From positions 96,065-141,286 of the forward strand of contig NZ_KB904156.1 in assembly GCF_000380025.1 (NCBI RefSeq): 45,222 nt of DNA. Reading direction: 5' to 3'. Both the position numbers and the translations under genes were made by a program. Every line of letters begins with the position of its first letter. The stretch's first letter is position 1. The notes beneath the pieces are model-generated. The model made no database searches. It saw nothing but the letters and a program-made list of their open reading frames with translations, and was not told where the DNA came from. Source of the stretch: Streptococcus entericus DSM 14446 (GTDB taxonomy: Bacteria > Bacillota > Bacilli > Lactobacillales > Streptococcaceae). This document shows, piece after piece, positions 25,423-33,834 of the stretch.

Positions 25423-26475
25423 ATGAGGGAACTCTTTGAAGAACGGCGTCGTTCCTTTTATCAGCGCCTAGCCACTTATCTGCCTTACGTTTTCAATGAC
25501 CATTTTGTTTTGGTCCTCATGGTTGGGTTGGGGGTTCTGCTCTATCAGTACCGAGAATTGTTGAATAATCCGCCGAGTTCCTCGTTTTGGCTCTATGGGC
25601 TCTTCTGCGTCTTCGGGCTTGGTTTACTTAGTGTTGGGCAGGTGGCGACCTACATCTTGCCCCCGGATCGCCATTACCTCTTAACTAAGGAGACTGTTTT
25701 GGTCGGTTTGGTTAAGGAGGCCAATCGCAGAGCTGCTCTCTTTGGAAGTCTTGTTCAACTGGCTGGGTGGTGCTTGCTCTATCCTTTGCTTCATCAGCTG
25801 GGCTGGTCAGTCTGGAGCTTTATCGCATTTTTGATTGTCGTGACGCTGGTTAAGTTAATTCTTGCCAATCGTCGCTTGATGAGGCTTGGTCGTCAAAATG
25901 GTCTTGACTGGGATAAACTGGTAACAACTGAAGCACAGCGACAACAGCGCCTCTTGCAGTTTTTTGCCCTCTTTACCAATGTCAAAGGCATCACCAGTAG
26001 TGTGAAAAAACGCCCCTACCTTAATGTTTTGAATAGATTTGCTCCAAAAGGGCAAGGAAAGCTGTATCATCAGCTGTTCTGGCGAGCCTTTTTACGCAGT
26101 GGTGACTATCTGGGATTGTTTTTGCGGTTGACAGGATTAGCCATGCTCAGTTTATTTGGGGTGTCTAGTCCCTATCTGGGGGCAGGTCTGGCTGGTATGT
26201 TAAACTTTTTACTGAGTTTTCAACTGTTAGCTTTGTCCAATCACTATGACCATCACTATTTGCTAAAGGTAATGCCTCTAGCAGGTTTTGGTCAGAAAAC
26301 GGCCCTGCTCTGGCTGATACGGCGACTAAGTCTGGTAGCGCTTCTGATTGAGCTGCCTTTTGCCAAAACATGGTCTGCCGCTCTGCTATTAACCGCCATC
26401 AACGTGGTAGTCCTCTATGCCTACATGCCTCATAAAGCAGAACGAATGATTGACGAGACGGCTCAAAACAGGTAA
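25423..26475 (+). CDS. ecsB: EcsB, ABC transporter permease
   Basis: 350 aa from ATG 25423. The ribosome site GGGAGG lies in the last codons of ecsA and one base separates the genes. Hydrophobic segments are visible at about 25-45, 56-80, 105-145, 220-250 and 285-330, with the N-terminal motif LFEERRRSFYQRLATYLPYVFNDHF typical of EcsB. Partner of EcsA in the same membrane complex. Length is slightly shorter than in Bacillus, normal for streptococci. Confidence 0.9.
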   Translation: MRELFEERRRSFYQRLATYLPYVFNDHFVLVLMVGLGVLLYQYRELLNNPPSSSFWLYGLFCVFGLGLLSVGQVATYILPPDRHYLLTKETVLVGLVKEANRRAALFGSLVQLAGWCLLYPLLHQLGWSVWSFIAFLIVVTLVKLILANRRLMRLGRQNGLDWDKLVTTEAQRQQRLLQFFALFTNVKGITSSVKKRPYLNVLNRFAPKGQGKLYHQLFWRAFLRSGDYLGLFLRLTGLAMLSLFGVSSPYLGAGLAGMLNFLLSFQLLALSNHYDHHYLLKVMPLAGFGQKTALLWLIRRLSLVALLIELPFAKTWSAALLLTAINVVVLYAYMPHKAERMIDETAQNR

Positions 26476-26506
26476 AATAAATAAGATGGAAATAAGGAGA
26501 AATCTT

Positions 26507-27292
26507 GTGACAAACGATAAAGAGTTAACATTAACCCCTTTGAAAGGTAAGAGCGGGCAAGCTTTTCTAGGAACTTATCCCAATGGGGATCGGGTGTTTG
26601 TGAAGATGAATACGACCCCAATCTTAGCCGCTTTGGCTAAGGAACAAATTGCGCCCCATCTCTTGTGGACCAAACGGACACCAAACGGTGATACCATGAG
26701 TGTACAGGAGTGGTTGGACGGTAGGCTGTTGGAGCGCGCCGACATGACGAGCAAGCAGATTGCGCAAATTTTAGCACGTCTGCACCAGTCAAAACAACTC
26801 CGCAATCAGCTGTTACAGCTTAATTACCGCATCGAAAACCCTTATGACTTGTTAGCAGAGTGGGAAAAAAATGCTCCGCTCCAATTAAGAGAAAATTCTT
26901 ACCTTCAGACCATTGTTCAAGAATTGAAGCGTCAACTGCCAGACTTCAAAGCCGATTTGGCAACAATTGTTCACGGTGATGTGAGACACACGAACTGGGT
27001 GATTACAACCAGTGGCATGATTTACCTGGTAGATTGGGATTCAGTGAGGTTGACTGATCGTATGTACGATGTTGCCCAGATTCTTAGTCACTATGTGCCA
27101 AAAGCGCATTGGCAGGAATGGCTGGTTTATTACGGTTACAAGTACAACGATTTAGTGCTTAATAAATTTTATTGGTATGGGCAATTTTCTTATCTGTCTC
27201 AGATTTTAACCTTTTTTGAGTTGAGAGAGATGGATAAGGTCAATCAAGAAATCTACGACCTTCGCCAATTTAGAAATGGAATCAAAAACTGA
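26507..27292 (+). CDS. ccrZ: CcrZ, cell-cycle regulator of the phosphotransferase (APH) fold
   Basis: 261 aa from GTG 26507, chosen because AAGGAG lies 7 bases upstream and the resulting N-terminus ([21 protein letters not shown]) aligns with pneumococcal CcrZ from memory. Kinase-like motifs: VFVKMN (ATP lysine), [10 protein letters not shown] (catalytic loop Asp) and [11 protein letters not shown] (metal Asp). In S. pneumoniae and B. subtilis CcrZ coordinates initiation of DNA replication with division via FtsZ and DnaA. It overlaps trmB by one base (TGATG). The choline-kinase label often given to this family is probably wrong. Confidence 0.9.
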   Translation: MTNDKELTLTPLKGKSGQAFLGTYPNGDRVFVKMNTTPILAALAKEQIAPHLLWTKRTPNGDTMSVQEWLDGRLLERADMTSKQIAQILARLHQSKQLRNQLLQLNYRIENPYDLLAEWEKNAPLQLRENSYLQTIVQELKRQLPDFKADLATIVHGDVRHTNWVITTSGMIYLVDWDSVRLTDRMYDVAQILSHYVPKAHWQEWLVYYGYKYNDLVLNKFYWYGQFSYLSQILTFFELREMDKVNQEIYDLRQFRNGIKN

Positions 27293-27945
27293 TGCGTGTC
27301 AGAAATCGAAAAGGAGCAGCGGAGTATTTAGCTGCCAACCCACAGTACGTTATCCTCAACCCTGAAGATAGCAAGGGCAAATGGCGTCAGGTGTTTGGGA
27401 ATAATCATCCGATTCATATCGAGGTTGGTTCTGGTAAGGGACGATTTATCACAGGTATGGCTGCCCAAAACCCTGATATTAACTATATCGGCATTGATGT
27501 TCAGCTCTCAGTGCTTAGCTATGCTTTAGACAAGGTCTTAGAGAGCGGTTTGCCTAATATCAAGCTCTTGCGTGTTGATGGGTCCAGCCTGACCAATTAC
27601 TTTGAGGCCGGAGAAATTGACTTGCTCTACCTTAACTTTAGTGACCCTTGGCCAAAAACACGCCACGAGAAACGGCGCTTGACCTACAGGAGCTTTTTGG
27701 AAACGTTTGAGCAGATTTTGCCACCTGGCGGTGAAATTCACTTCAAAACAGACAATCGTGGGCTCTTTGAGTATAGTTTGGCGAGCATGTCTCAGTATGG
27801 TATGGTACTCAATCAGGTTTGGTTGGACCTACATGCCAGTGATTATGAAGGCAATGTTATGACCGAGTATGAGGAAAAATTTTCCAAAAAAGGTCAGGTC
27901 ATCTACCGCCTAGAAGCACAGTTTGACAAGCCCAAAAAAGTATGA
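27292..27945 (+). CDS. trmB: TrmB, tRNA (guanine-N7-)-methyltransferase
   Basis: 217 aa. It makes m7G46 in the variable loop of many tRNAs using SAM. The SAM motif [44 protein letters not shown] (substrate and catalytic loop) and the [10 protein letters not shown] region are all intact. Translationally coupled to ccrZ. The ecsA-ecsB-ccrZ-trmB order is a streptococcal core block. Confidence 0.95.
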   Translation: MRVRNRKGAAEYLAANPQYVILNPEDSKGKWRQVFGNNHPIHIEVGSGKGRFITGMAAQNPDINYIGIDVQLSVLSYALDKVLESGLPNIKLLRVDGSSLTNYFEAGEIDLLYLNFSDPWPKTRHEKRRLTYRSFLETFEQILPPGGEIHFKTDNRGLFEYSLASMSQYGMVLNQVWLDLHASDYEGNVMTEYEEKFSKKGQVIYRLEAQFDKPKKV

Positions 27946-28001
27946 TAGACTAATGAGGTAGTTTTAGCGATACAATATGGTCGCAAGACTATCTTGCTTA
28001 T

Positions 28002-28088
28002 GGAGAGGTCGCATAGTGGCCGAGTGCGCTGGCTTGGAAAGCTAGTAGTCCTTAACGGGGCTCGGGGGTTCGAATCCCCTCCTCTCCT
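28002..28088 (+). tRNA. tRNA-Ser(GGA)
   Basis: Acceptor GGAGAGG (28002-28008) pairs with CCTCTCC (28081-28087). Anticodon stem-loop CTGGC-TTGGAAA-GCTAG gives anticodon GGA (UCC/UCU codons). A long class II variable arm AGTCC-TTAACG-GGGCT and a T-arm GGGGG-TTCGAAT-CCCCT follow. The discriminator base reads T, whereas serine tRNAs usually have G73. CCA is not encoded. Confidence 0.92.
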
Positions 28089-28092
28089 TTTT

Positions 28093-28174
28093 AACCCCTT
28101 GATAAATCAAGGGGTTCCAGAGATGACCACAATAATATGATAAACTCCTTCGCAAAATGACAGCGAAGGAGTTT
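28093..28174. other. Two strong hairpins between tRNA-Ser and tatD
   Basis: AACCCCTTGAT-AA-ATCAAGGGGTT (28093-28116) and AAACTCCTTCGC...GCGAAGGAGTTT (28142-28153/28163-28174). Neither has a good T-run after it on the plus strand. They may process or end the tRNA transcript. Confidence 0.6.
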
Positions 28175-28255
28175 ATTGTTGATGGTTATCGTCAGGTGAA
28201 TGCCAACTGTTTATCGTGTGACGACGCTGACTTCCTTTTTATTTACCTGCAAATA

Positions 28256-28270
28256 TGGTACAATAAGCCT
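28256..28270 (+). promoter_or_regulatory. tatD extended -10 promoter, leaderless start
   Basis: TGGTACAAT (28256-28264) ends 6 bases before the tatD ATG at 28271, and no ribosome site precedes that ATG. Same geometry as at tsaE. No clear -35. Confidence 0.6.
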
Positions 28271-29059
28271 ATGACATTAGAAATCTTTGACACCCACACC
28301 CATCTCAACGTGCCGACCTTTGATGGACGTGTGGCAGACGAATTAGCATTGGCAAAAGAGCTGGGCGTAACCACCCACAACGTGGTCGGTTTTGACCAGC
28401 CGACCATCGAGCGAGCCATTGAGTTGGCGGATCAGCACCTTGAGATTTACCTGACCTTGGGCTGGCACCCGACGGAAGCTGGCAGCTACACCGATGATAC
28501 TGAGGCTTTTTTGCGTGATAAGCTCCGTCACCCCAAGGTCATCGCGCTTGGCGAGATTGGGCTGGATTATTACTGGATGGAGGATCCTAAGGACGTGCAG
28601 GAAGCTGTCTTTCGCCGCCAGATTCAGCTCTCCAAAGAGCTGGATTTGCCCTTTGTGGTCCACACGCGAGACGCCTTGGAGGACACGCTGACCATCATTG
28701 AAAGTGAGGGTGTTGGCCCTCGTGGTGGCATTATGCACTCTTACTCGGGCTCTTGGGAAATGGCAGAGCGCTTCATCGAGCTAGGGATGATGATTTCTTT
28801 GTCAGGCGTGGTCACCTTTAAGAAGTCTATTGAGCTGCACGAAGTCGCGAAAAAAATCCCTCTTGATAAGTTACTCGTCGAAACAGATGCTCCATACCTA
28901 GCCCCAGTCCCTAAACGTGGTAAGGAAAACAAGACGGCCTACACCAGATACGTTGTGGACTATATCGCAGAACTCAGAGGCATGACCAGCGAAGAGGTCG
29001 CACGCATCACGACAGAAAATGCGAAGAGGTTTTTCGGATTGGAAGTGAACGATGATTGA
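28271..29059 (+). CDS. tatD: TatD-family metal-dependent deoxyribonuclease
   Basis: 262 aa from ATG 28271; a longer frame to 28157 would run through the promoter and hairpin. Metal ligands are visible in FDTHTHLNV, ALGEIGLDYYW (Glu), FVVHTRDA, GIMHSYSG and VETDAPYLAP (Asp). TatD enzymes are 3'-5' exonucleases that may also act on other substrates. In Firmicutes tatD leads the tatD-rnmV-rsmA block, as here. It overlaps the next ORF by 8 bp. Confidence 0.93.
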   Translation: MTLEIFDTHTHLNVPTFDGRVADELALAKELGVTTHNVVGFDQPTIERAIELADQHLEIYLTLGWHPTEAGSYTDDTEAFLRDKLRHPKVIALGEIGLDYYWMEDPKDVQEAVFRRQIQLSKELDLPFVVHTRDALEDTLTIIESEGVGPRGGIMHSYSGSWEMAERFIELGMMISLSGVVTFKKSIELHEVAKKIPLDKLLVETDAPYLAPVPKRGKENKTAYTRYVVDYIAELRGMTSEEVARITTENAKRFFGLEVNDD

Positions 29060-29513
29060 GGCACTGGCTGTTTTATCTTCGGAATTAAGAGCAAGGTTGG
29101 ATATTGAGGCGACAAAACGAGAAAATACTTATCTCCAGAAAGAAGGGATTGATTATTTTTACTCATCGCCCCTTAATTATGATGTTGTAGCTTATGTTGC
29201 TAGAGATATTTCAACCCTTTTTGAAGTTATTACAGAATTATCGACAACTAGCCTCGAGGGCCATGTTCTAGAACAAACATCAGGCTTAGTTCCGTTTTTT
29301 GAGACAATATTGAGTGGTTGTGATAAGGAAATTTTTAATCAATTATTTTTTAATTTCTTTGATAGAATGGCAAATGGAAGGCCAAGCTGTCTAACACTCC
29401 AAAGAGACCAACAAGACTTTCTTTTTCTGGAGCCGTACTGTCTATTTGGGGGGTGTCGCATTTTGGAATATGAAGATTACTATATACTTTTTACAGTTTC
29501 GATTTATGATTAG
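29052..29513 (+). CDS. Unrecognised 153-aa protein wedged between tatD and rnmV
   Basis: No family recognised. The ATG (29052) lies inside the tatD stop region and is preceded by GGAAGTGAAC, so it is probably co-translated with tatD. It has no signal peptide or membrane span; the content is rich in Leu, Phe, Tyr and acidic residues, ending in CRILEYEDYYILFTVSIYD, a strand-rich pattern. Codons and bases are visibly more AT-rich than tatD and rnmV on either side, suggesting later arrival. The normal streptococcal block has no gene here. Confidence 0.65.
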   Translation: MIEALAVLSSELRARLDIEATKRENTYLQKEGIDYFYSSPLNYDVVAYVARDISTLFEVITELSTTSLEGHVLEQTSGLVPFFETILSGCDKEIFNQLFFNFFDRMANGRPSCLTLQRDQQDFLFLEPYCLFGGCRILEYEDYYILFTVSIYD

Positions 29514-29529
29514 AGGTAAGGGAGGATAG

Positions 29530-30105
29530 ATGGTAGAAAAAATCACGATTCAAGAAGTCCTTGTTGTCGAAGGCAAGGATGATACCGCTAACCTCAAACG
29601 CTTTTACGAGGTGGACACCTATGAGACCCGTGGTTCAGCGATTTCGGAAGAGGATTTGGAGCGCATTGAGACTCTCCATGACCTGCGAGGGGTGATCGTC
29701 TTCACAGATCCAGACTACAACGGTGAGCGAATTCGCAAGATCATCAGCTCTGCTATTCCCACCGTCAAACACGCCTTTCTCAACCGTGATGAGGCAGCCC
29801 CACGTTCAAAAACCAAGGGGCGGTCTTTGGGGGTTGAGCACGCCAGTTTTGAGGACTTAGAAAAGGCGCTGGCTGGGGTGCGTGGGTGCTATGATGATGA
29901 GGATCATTTTGACATCACGCAGGCAGACTTGATTCGGCTGGGGCTCCTGATGGGAGCAGATAGCCGACAGCGCAGGGAGTACCTCGGTCAGAGCTTACGC
30001 ATCGGCTACACCAATGGCAAACAACTGCTCAAACGCCTGAGACTGTTTGGGGTGACCTTGAAAGAGGTGGAAGAAGCTATGAGGGAGTATGAGTATGAAA
30101 GCTAA
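29530..30105 (+). CDS. rnmV: Ribonuclease M5
   Basis: 191 aa. It matures the 5' and 3' ends of 5S rRNA in Gram-positives. The TOPRIM core is visible: VLVVEGKDDTANLKR, then VIVFTDPDYNGERIRK with the metal-binding Asp pair, and NRDEAAPRSKTKGRSLGVEHAS. ATG after AAGGGAGG. In the usual order between tatD and rsmA but now separated from both by small extra ORFs. Confidence 0.94.
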   Translation: MVEKITIQEVLVVEGKDDTANLKRFYEVDTYETRGSAISEEDLERIETLHDLRGVIVFTDPDYNGERIRKIISSAIPTVKHAFLNRDEAAPRSKTKGRSLGVEHASFEDLEKALAGVRGCYDDEDHFDITQADLIRLGLLMGADSRQRREYLGQSLRIGYTNGKQLLKRLRLFGVTLKEVEEAMREYEYES

Positions 30106-30346
30106 TCAAGAAGTCTTCTTGAAGGAATTAGCGCTTATTCAAGACACAGCGATTATTGGACATCTAGATACAGGTGTCCCAGTTGAGGTCTTGTCTTCGA
30201 TTACCTTTGACACAATTGCCATGGTCATGGAACTACTAGATGGTTATCGAGATCTTGACCTGAAACTGATTGATCAAGCGGATGGCAGTGATTTAGGAGA
30301 AGACCTTGAATTACATGATGTGATTGCTGATTTTTTGAAAGGCTAA
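30095..30346 (+). CDS. Unrecognised 83-aa acidic protein
   Basis: Begins within the last codons of rnmV. I prefer ATG 30095 to ATG 30089, because GAGGGAG lies 7 bases before the former and touches the latter. Acidic, with no Cys and no membrane span; predicted mostly helical (QEVFLKELALIQDTA..., TIAMVMELLDGYRDLDLKLID). No family recognised. Base composition is close to neighbours. Followed after 5 bp by the frameshifted ORF. Confidence 0.6.
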   Translation: MKANQEVFLKELALIQDTAIIGHLDTGVPVEVLSSITFDTIAMVMELLDGYRDLDLKLIDQADGSDLGEDLELHDVIADFLKG

Positions 30347-30351
30347 AGAAT

Positions 30352-30782
30352 ATGGTTTTTGAAAAAATGAATGCCTATTACGATACAACTGATGAGGTTT
30401 TGCGGAAAAAATAGCTTTTGAACGATATTTCATCAATCGTATCTTGGTGAAGAATTGGTTGGTCAAGCATCAAGAGTTTTTTAAGAACTATGGATTTGAC
30501 ATTGACCAACGTGAAGGTTCTGATTATGATGGTTATAGTTGTTATGTTGAAATAGATTGGCCTCCTCACTTGGTTGTTTCTGTGCATGTGGTAGAACCTG
30601 CATTTCGGCCTTACAAATATATCGGTATTGATTGTCTGGGTGATGGTGGCGACGAAAATGATCGTCTTTACTACGATGACGATAATTGGGAAGATTGGTC
30701 ACCTAGTCAAGTTTTGAAGCATTTGGATGCTTTCAAAGATTTTTTAGAAAGTTATGTAAAAAAATATGAACATCGCAGATAA
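30352..30782 (+). pseudogene. Unrecognised ~143-aa protein, frameshifted at an A6 run
   Basis: An opening frame from ATG 30352 encodes MVFEKMNAYYDTTDEVLRKK and stops right after six A (30406-30411). The continuing frame IAFERYFINRILVKNWLVKH... to 30782 is open. One more A would join them into a single protein of about 143 residues with an acidic, aromatic-rich body (GSDYDGYSCYVEIDWPPHLVVSVHV, DDDNWEDWSPSQVLKHLDAF). It overlaps the rsmA start by 17 bp. Either a real loss of function, a slippage switch, or a sequencing error. The family is unknown. Confidence 0.6.
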
Positions 30783-31638
30783 AAACGTTACCCGCGCTAT
30801 TTTGGACCGTCACGGGTTTACCTTTAAGAAGTCTTTCGGTCAGAACTTTTTGACCGACACCAACATTTTGAGCAAGATTGTAGCGACAGCCGAGATTGAC
30901 AAAACTGTCAACGTCATCGAGATTGGGCCTGGCATCGGGGCTTTGACTGAGTTTTTGGCGGAGACTGCCGCTGAGGTCATGGCTTTTGAGATTGATGACC
31001 GCCTGATTCCCATCTTGGCGGATACGCTGAGGCGGTTTGATAATGTCCAAGTTGTCCATGCGGACATTTTGACGGTGGACTTGCAGACGCAAATCAAGCA
31101 GTTCAAGAACCCTGACCTGCCCATCAAGGTGGTGGCCAATCTTCCCTATTACATCACGACGCCCATTCTCATGCATCTGATCGAGAGCAAGATTCCTTTT
31201 GCTGAGTTCGTTGTCATGATGCAAAAAGAGGTGGCAGACCGCATCTCAGCGAAGCCCAACACCAAGGCTTACGGTAGCCTCTCCATCGCGGTTCAGTACT
31301 ACATGACCGCAAAGGTCGCATTCATCGTGCCCCGCACTGTCTTTGTCCCTGCGCCAAACGTGGACAGCGCCATTCTTAAAATGGTGCGTCGCCCCGAGCC
31401 TTTGGTCAGCGTCAAAGACGAGGATTTCTTTTTCCGTGTGTCCAAGGCCTGCTTTGTCCACCGTCGGAAAACCCTCTGGAACAACCTGACCAACCACTTT
31501 GGCAAGTCAGAGGAGGTGAAGGACAAGCTGACGCAGGCGCTTGGCATGGCAGAGCTGGCACCGACTGTCCGTGGCGAAGCCCTGACCCTAGCGGACTTTG
31601 CTAGATTAGCCGATAGCCTGCAAAAAGTGGGGATGTAA
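30766..31638 (+). CDS. rsmA: RsmA (KsgA), 16S rRNA dimethyladenosine transferase
   Basis: 290 aa. It dimethylates A1518 and A1519 of 16S rRNA late in 30S assembly. [26 protein letters not shown] (SAM), [17 protein letters not shown] (catalytic NLPY) and [14 protein letters not shown] are all intact. The ATG lies in the tail of the preceding ORF with only an A-rich stretch as ribosome site, so it may depend on coupling to upstream translation. Loss gives kasugamycin resistance in other bacteria. Confidence 0.95.
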   Translation: MNIADKNVTRAILDRHGFTFKKSFGQNFLTDTNILSKIVATAEIDKTVNVIEIGPGIGALTEFLAETAAEVMAFEIDDRLIPILADTLRRFDNVQVVHADILTVDLQTQIKQFKNPDLPIKVVANLPYYITTPILMHLIESKIPFAEFVVMMQKEVADRISAKPNTKAYGSLSIAVQYYMTAKVAFIVPRTVFVPAPNVDSAILKMVRRPEPLVSVKDEDFFFRVSKACFVHRRKTLWNNLTNHFGKSEEVKDKLTQALGMAELAPTVRGEALTLADFARLADSLQKVGM

Positions 31639-31639
31639 G

Positions 31640-32194
31640 ATGACAGGCTCTATTCCATTTTTGACGGCCACCACAGAGCGATTGGTCATTCGCCCGCTAC
31701 AATCAAGTGACTATGAGTCCTGGTATCAGGGGTTTGATAAAAGAAGACCCGCTCAGACACCTTTTGATGAGGGGTATCTGGATATGACACCTTGTAACCA
31801 AGTCTGGTTTGATAACTTGGTGGCTCATCATCACAAACTTTGGCAATCAGACCAGCAGTATATTTTTGCTGTTTTTACTCACGATGGTCACCACGTCGGT
31901 ATGTTAAATTTAGCCACCCTCGCTCGTGCCAACATGGATTGGGCAGACTTTGGTTATTCGATTCATAATTATCTCTGGCGACAAGGCTATGCTTTTGAAG
32001 CCTTACAAGCTTTTCTTTCTCTTGCCAAAAATCAGCTCATGTTCCATCGCTTGGAGGCTCATGTTGATGAGGAAAATACCCCGTCACAAGCTCTCTTGAT
32101 CAAGTTAGGATTTGAGAGAGAAGGTATCCGTAAAGCTTTTCATTATCAAGACGAGGGCTGGATAGATCGAATCATCTACGCCAAGAATCTCTAA
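31640..32194 (+). CDS. RimJ/RimL-type GNAT acetyltransferase
   Basis: 184 aa, starting 1 bp after rsmA. ERLVIRPLQSSDYESWYQGF at the N-terminus and DFGYSIHNYLWRQGYAFEALQAFLSLA (acetyl-CoA loop) with HRLEAHVDEENTPSQALLIKLGFEREG place it in the RimJ/RimL-like group, which acetylates protein N-termini or small amines. The true acceptor is unknown. It is probably read from the rsmA transcript and ended by the hairpin at 32239. Confidence 0.88.
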   Translation: MTGSIPFLTATTERLVIRPLQSSDYESWYQGFDKRRPAQTPFDEGYLDMTPCNQVWFDNLVAHHHKLWQSDQQYIFAVFTHDGHHVGMLNLATLARANMDWADFGYSIHNYLWRQGYAFEALQAFLSLAKNQLMFHRLEAHVDEENTPSQALLIKLGFEREGIRKAFHYQDEGWIDRIIYAKNL

Positions 32195-32238
32195 GAAATG
32201 ATAGACTGCAAGAAGCAGGATTATAGGTTTGATTAACT

Positions 32239-32261
32239 GTCCTTTTTAAGGGCGGTTTTTT
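32239..32261 (+). terminator. Terminator of the tatD-rsmA-GNAT block
   Basis: GTCCTT-TTT-AAGGGC followed by GG and six T. A short stem but a good T-run. Confidence 0.65.
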
Positions 32262-32530
32262 GCTCTGCTATTACCTTTAAATCTACTTCAAAAGAAATCC
32301 ACTGCCATAAACAGTGTGCTCAAAAAGCTCCATAAGATGTAGTGACTTAACTGACTACAATCTTATAGAGCCTTAAAATGAAATCTGTTAACCTATAATC
32401 GTTACTATTTTTGTTTACTTAACGTGATAAGAGACGATCAAGAGACCTAACGCACGGTCTTGAGGAGTTCTAAGCTGGCAAAAGGTGTAAAAACTGTTCT
32501 CAGCCTGTGCAGTGACTAACTTCTTAAAAG
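32262..32530. other. Non-coding gap between convergent genes
   Basis: No supportable gene, repeat or known motif. Composition is AT-rich and stops occur in all frames. Confidence 0.5.
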
Positions 32531-32554
32531 GTTAAAACTGAGGTATCCAACCTC
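32531..32554 (-). terminator. Weak terminator of the xpaC-telA operon
   Basis: On the minus strand GAGGT-TGGAT-ACCTC is followed by AGTTTTAAC, 7 bp beyond the telA stop. Confidence 0.5.
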
Positions 32555-32560
32555 GCTAGT

Positions 32561-33811
32561 TTAACGACTAATGTCGTCTTGTGTAGCCCGTCCTTCATTG
32601 AGCAGGGCTTGGACAATTTTTTCATCACGCAATTTAACCGAATCATTGATGGTCTCTGCAGACTTGATGATAGCTGTTTCCAGTTGCGCCCGTTGGTTGC
32701 GCCCTTGGTCAATGGCGGCAATGATGCCGTTATTTTGTGCAACAAGGCTCTCCGCAATGGCAGTGACAGATGCGATGTTAAGGGTTGGGCGTTGGGCAGC
32801 ATTTTCCAAAGCAGGAATGGCCTCCTTGCTGGTTTCTGCTAGCATTTGCAGGGCCGCATTGTTGGCATTGACGATAGCGTCCGCTGTTGCACCAGAACGG
32901 ACAGACTGTTGAAGGATGCCCAGCTGAGCGATAGAGAGCTTCATGGTTGGGATGGTGTTGCGACGCAACATGCCTAGTTTTTGTCGCATGTCAGATGATA
33001 CTTTGACGAGATTGCGCATTTGAGGTGTTGTTGCCCATGCCACATAAAGACGGCTGACATACTCTGTATGTTGTTGTTCGAGTGTGTTGACGACCTCGGT
33101 TAGACGGGCTAGTTCCTCAGATTTGACATGATAGTCAGCTGATTGTAGGTCAAGGTTGGCTACCTGATGGTGAAGATCCAAGGCACGATTGGAAGCCTCT
33201 TTCTGAGTGGCTTCCAGGAAGGCAATCACACCGACTAAGTTCTCGATAGATTTTGTGTTTTCTTCGATAAGCATCTCAGCTGAGACGATGTTACGTGCTA
33301 AGGTATCCTCTTGCTTCACCACATGGGCAGCCATGCTGTCCATTTTTTGTTCGATGTTCTGAGCATCGAAGTAAAACTCTTGAAGGGTGTTTTTGCCCTG
33401 TTTGAACATTTTTTGGAAAAAATTGGGTTTTTGCTCCAAATCTGCTGGTTTGATGTCCTTGTATTTGGCAACGAAACCGTTGAGCTCACGGTTGGTGTTT
33501 TGGAGCAGGTCATCAACTTGAGGAATGTCTAGTTTCTTTTGTTCAGACAAGATGTGATTGACAGTTTTATTGACCTCTTCGACGGCGGATTGACCGAAAT
33601 CCAGCAAGGCATTCTGGTCAGTGATGAAACTGTCGACTAGCTGTGGTGTTCGTTCGGTAATCGCTGTTTGTTGTTCAGGTGTTAACTTATCCAGAAAGCC
33701 CACCTGCCCTGTTCCCAGCTCCTTGGTTGTTTGGATGATTTCAGTTGTTTTATCAACCTTGCTGACAGCATTGTTGGCAATTTTATCAATATCAAAATTA
33801 AATTGGCTCAT
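32561..33811 (-). CDS. TelA family protein (toxic anion resistance)
   Basis: 416 aa, soluble and largely helical, matching the TelA family throughout (for example RLYVAWATTPQMRNLVKVSSDMRQKLGMLRRNTIPTMKLSIAQLGILQQS and the C-terminal NDSVKLRDEKIVQALLNEGRATQDDISR). TelA relatives are linked to tellurite and cell-envelope stress resistance; the mechanism is unknown. ATG with AAGGAG upstream. Last gene of an operon after two XpaC-like genes, the usual xpaC-telA partnership. Confidence 0.9.
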   Translation of the reverse strand: MSQFNFDIDKIANNAVSKVDKTTEIIQTTKELGTGQVGFLDKLTPEQQTAITERTPQLVDSFITDQNALLDFGQSAVEEVNKTVNHILSEQKKLDIPQVDDLLQNTNRELNGFVAKYKDIKPADLEQKPNFFQKMFKQGKNTLQEFYFDAQNIEQKMDSMAAHVVKQEDTLARNIVSAEMLIEENTKSIENLVGVIAFLEATQKEASNRALDLHHQVANLDLQSADYHVKSEELARLTEVVNTLEQQHTEYVSRLYVAWATTPQMRNLVKVSSDMRQKLGMLRRNTIPTMKLSIAQLGILQQSVRSGATADAIVNANNAALQMLAETSKEAIPALENAAQRPTLNIASVTAIAESLVAQNNGIIAAIDQGRNQRAQLETAIIKSAETINDSVKLRDEKIVQALLNEGRATQDDISR

Positions 33812-33834
33812 AGGATCTCCTTAGGTTTGATTGG

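Noticed and set aside
26507..27292. Choline kinase/LicA
   Set aside because: The APH-like sequence matches CcrZ much better, and the ecsAB-trmB context is that of ccrZ.
28093..28116. Intrinsic terminator after tRNA-Ser
   Set aside because: Strong stem but no T-run on the plus strand; kept only as a hairpin.
30406..30411. Programmed -1/+1 ribosomal frameshift
   Set aside because: No slippery heptamer of the X XXY YYZ type in the right frame and no clear downstream structure; a plain indel is simpler.
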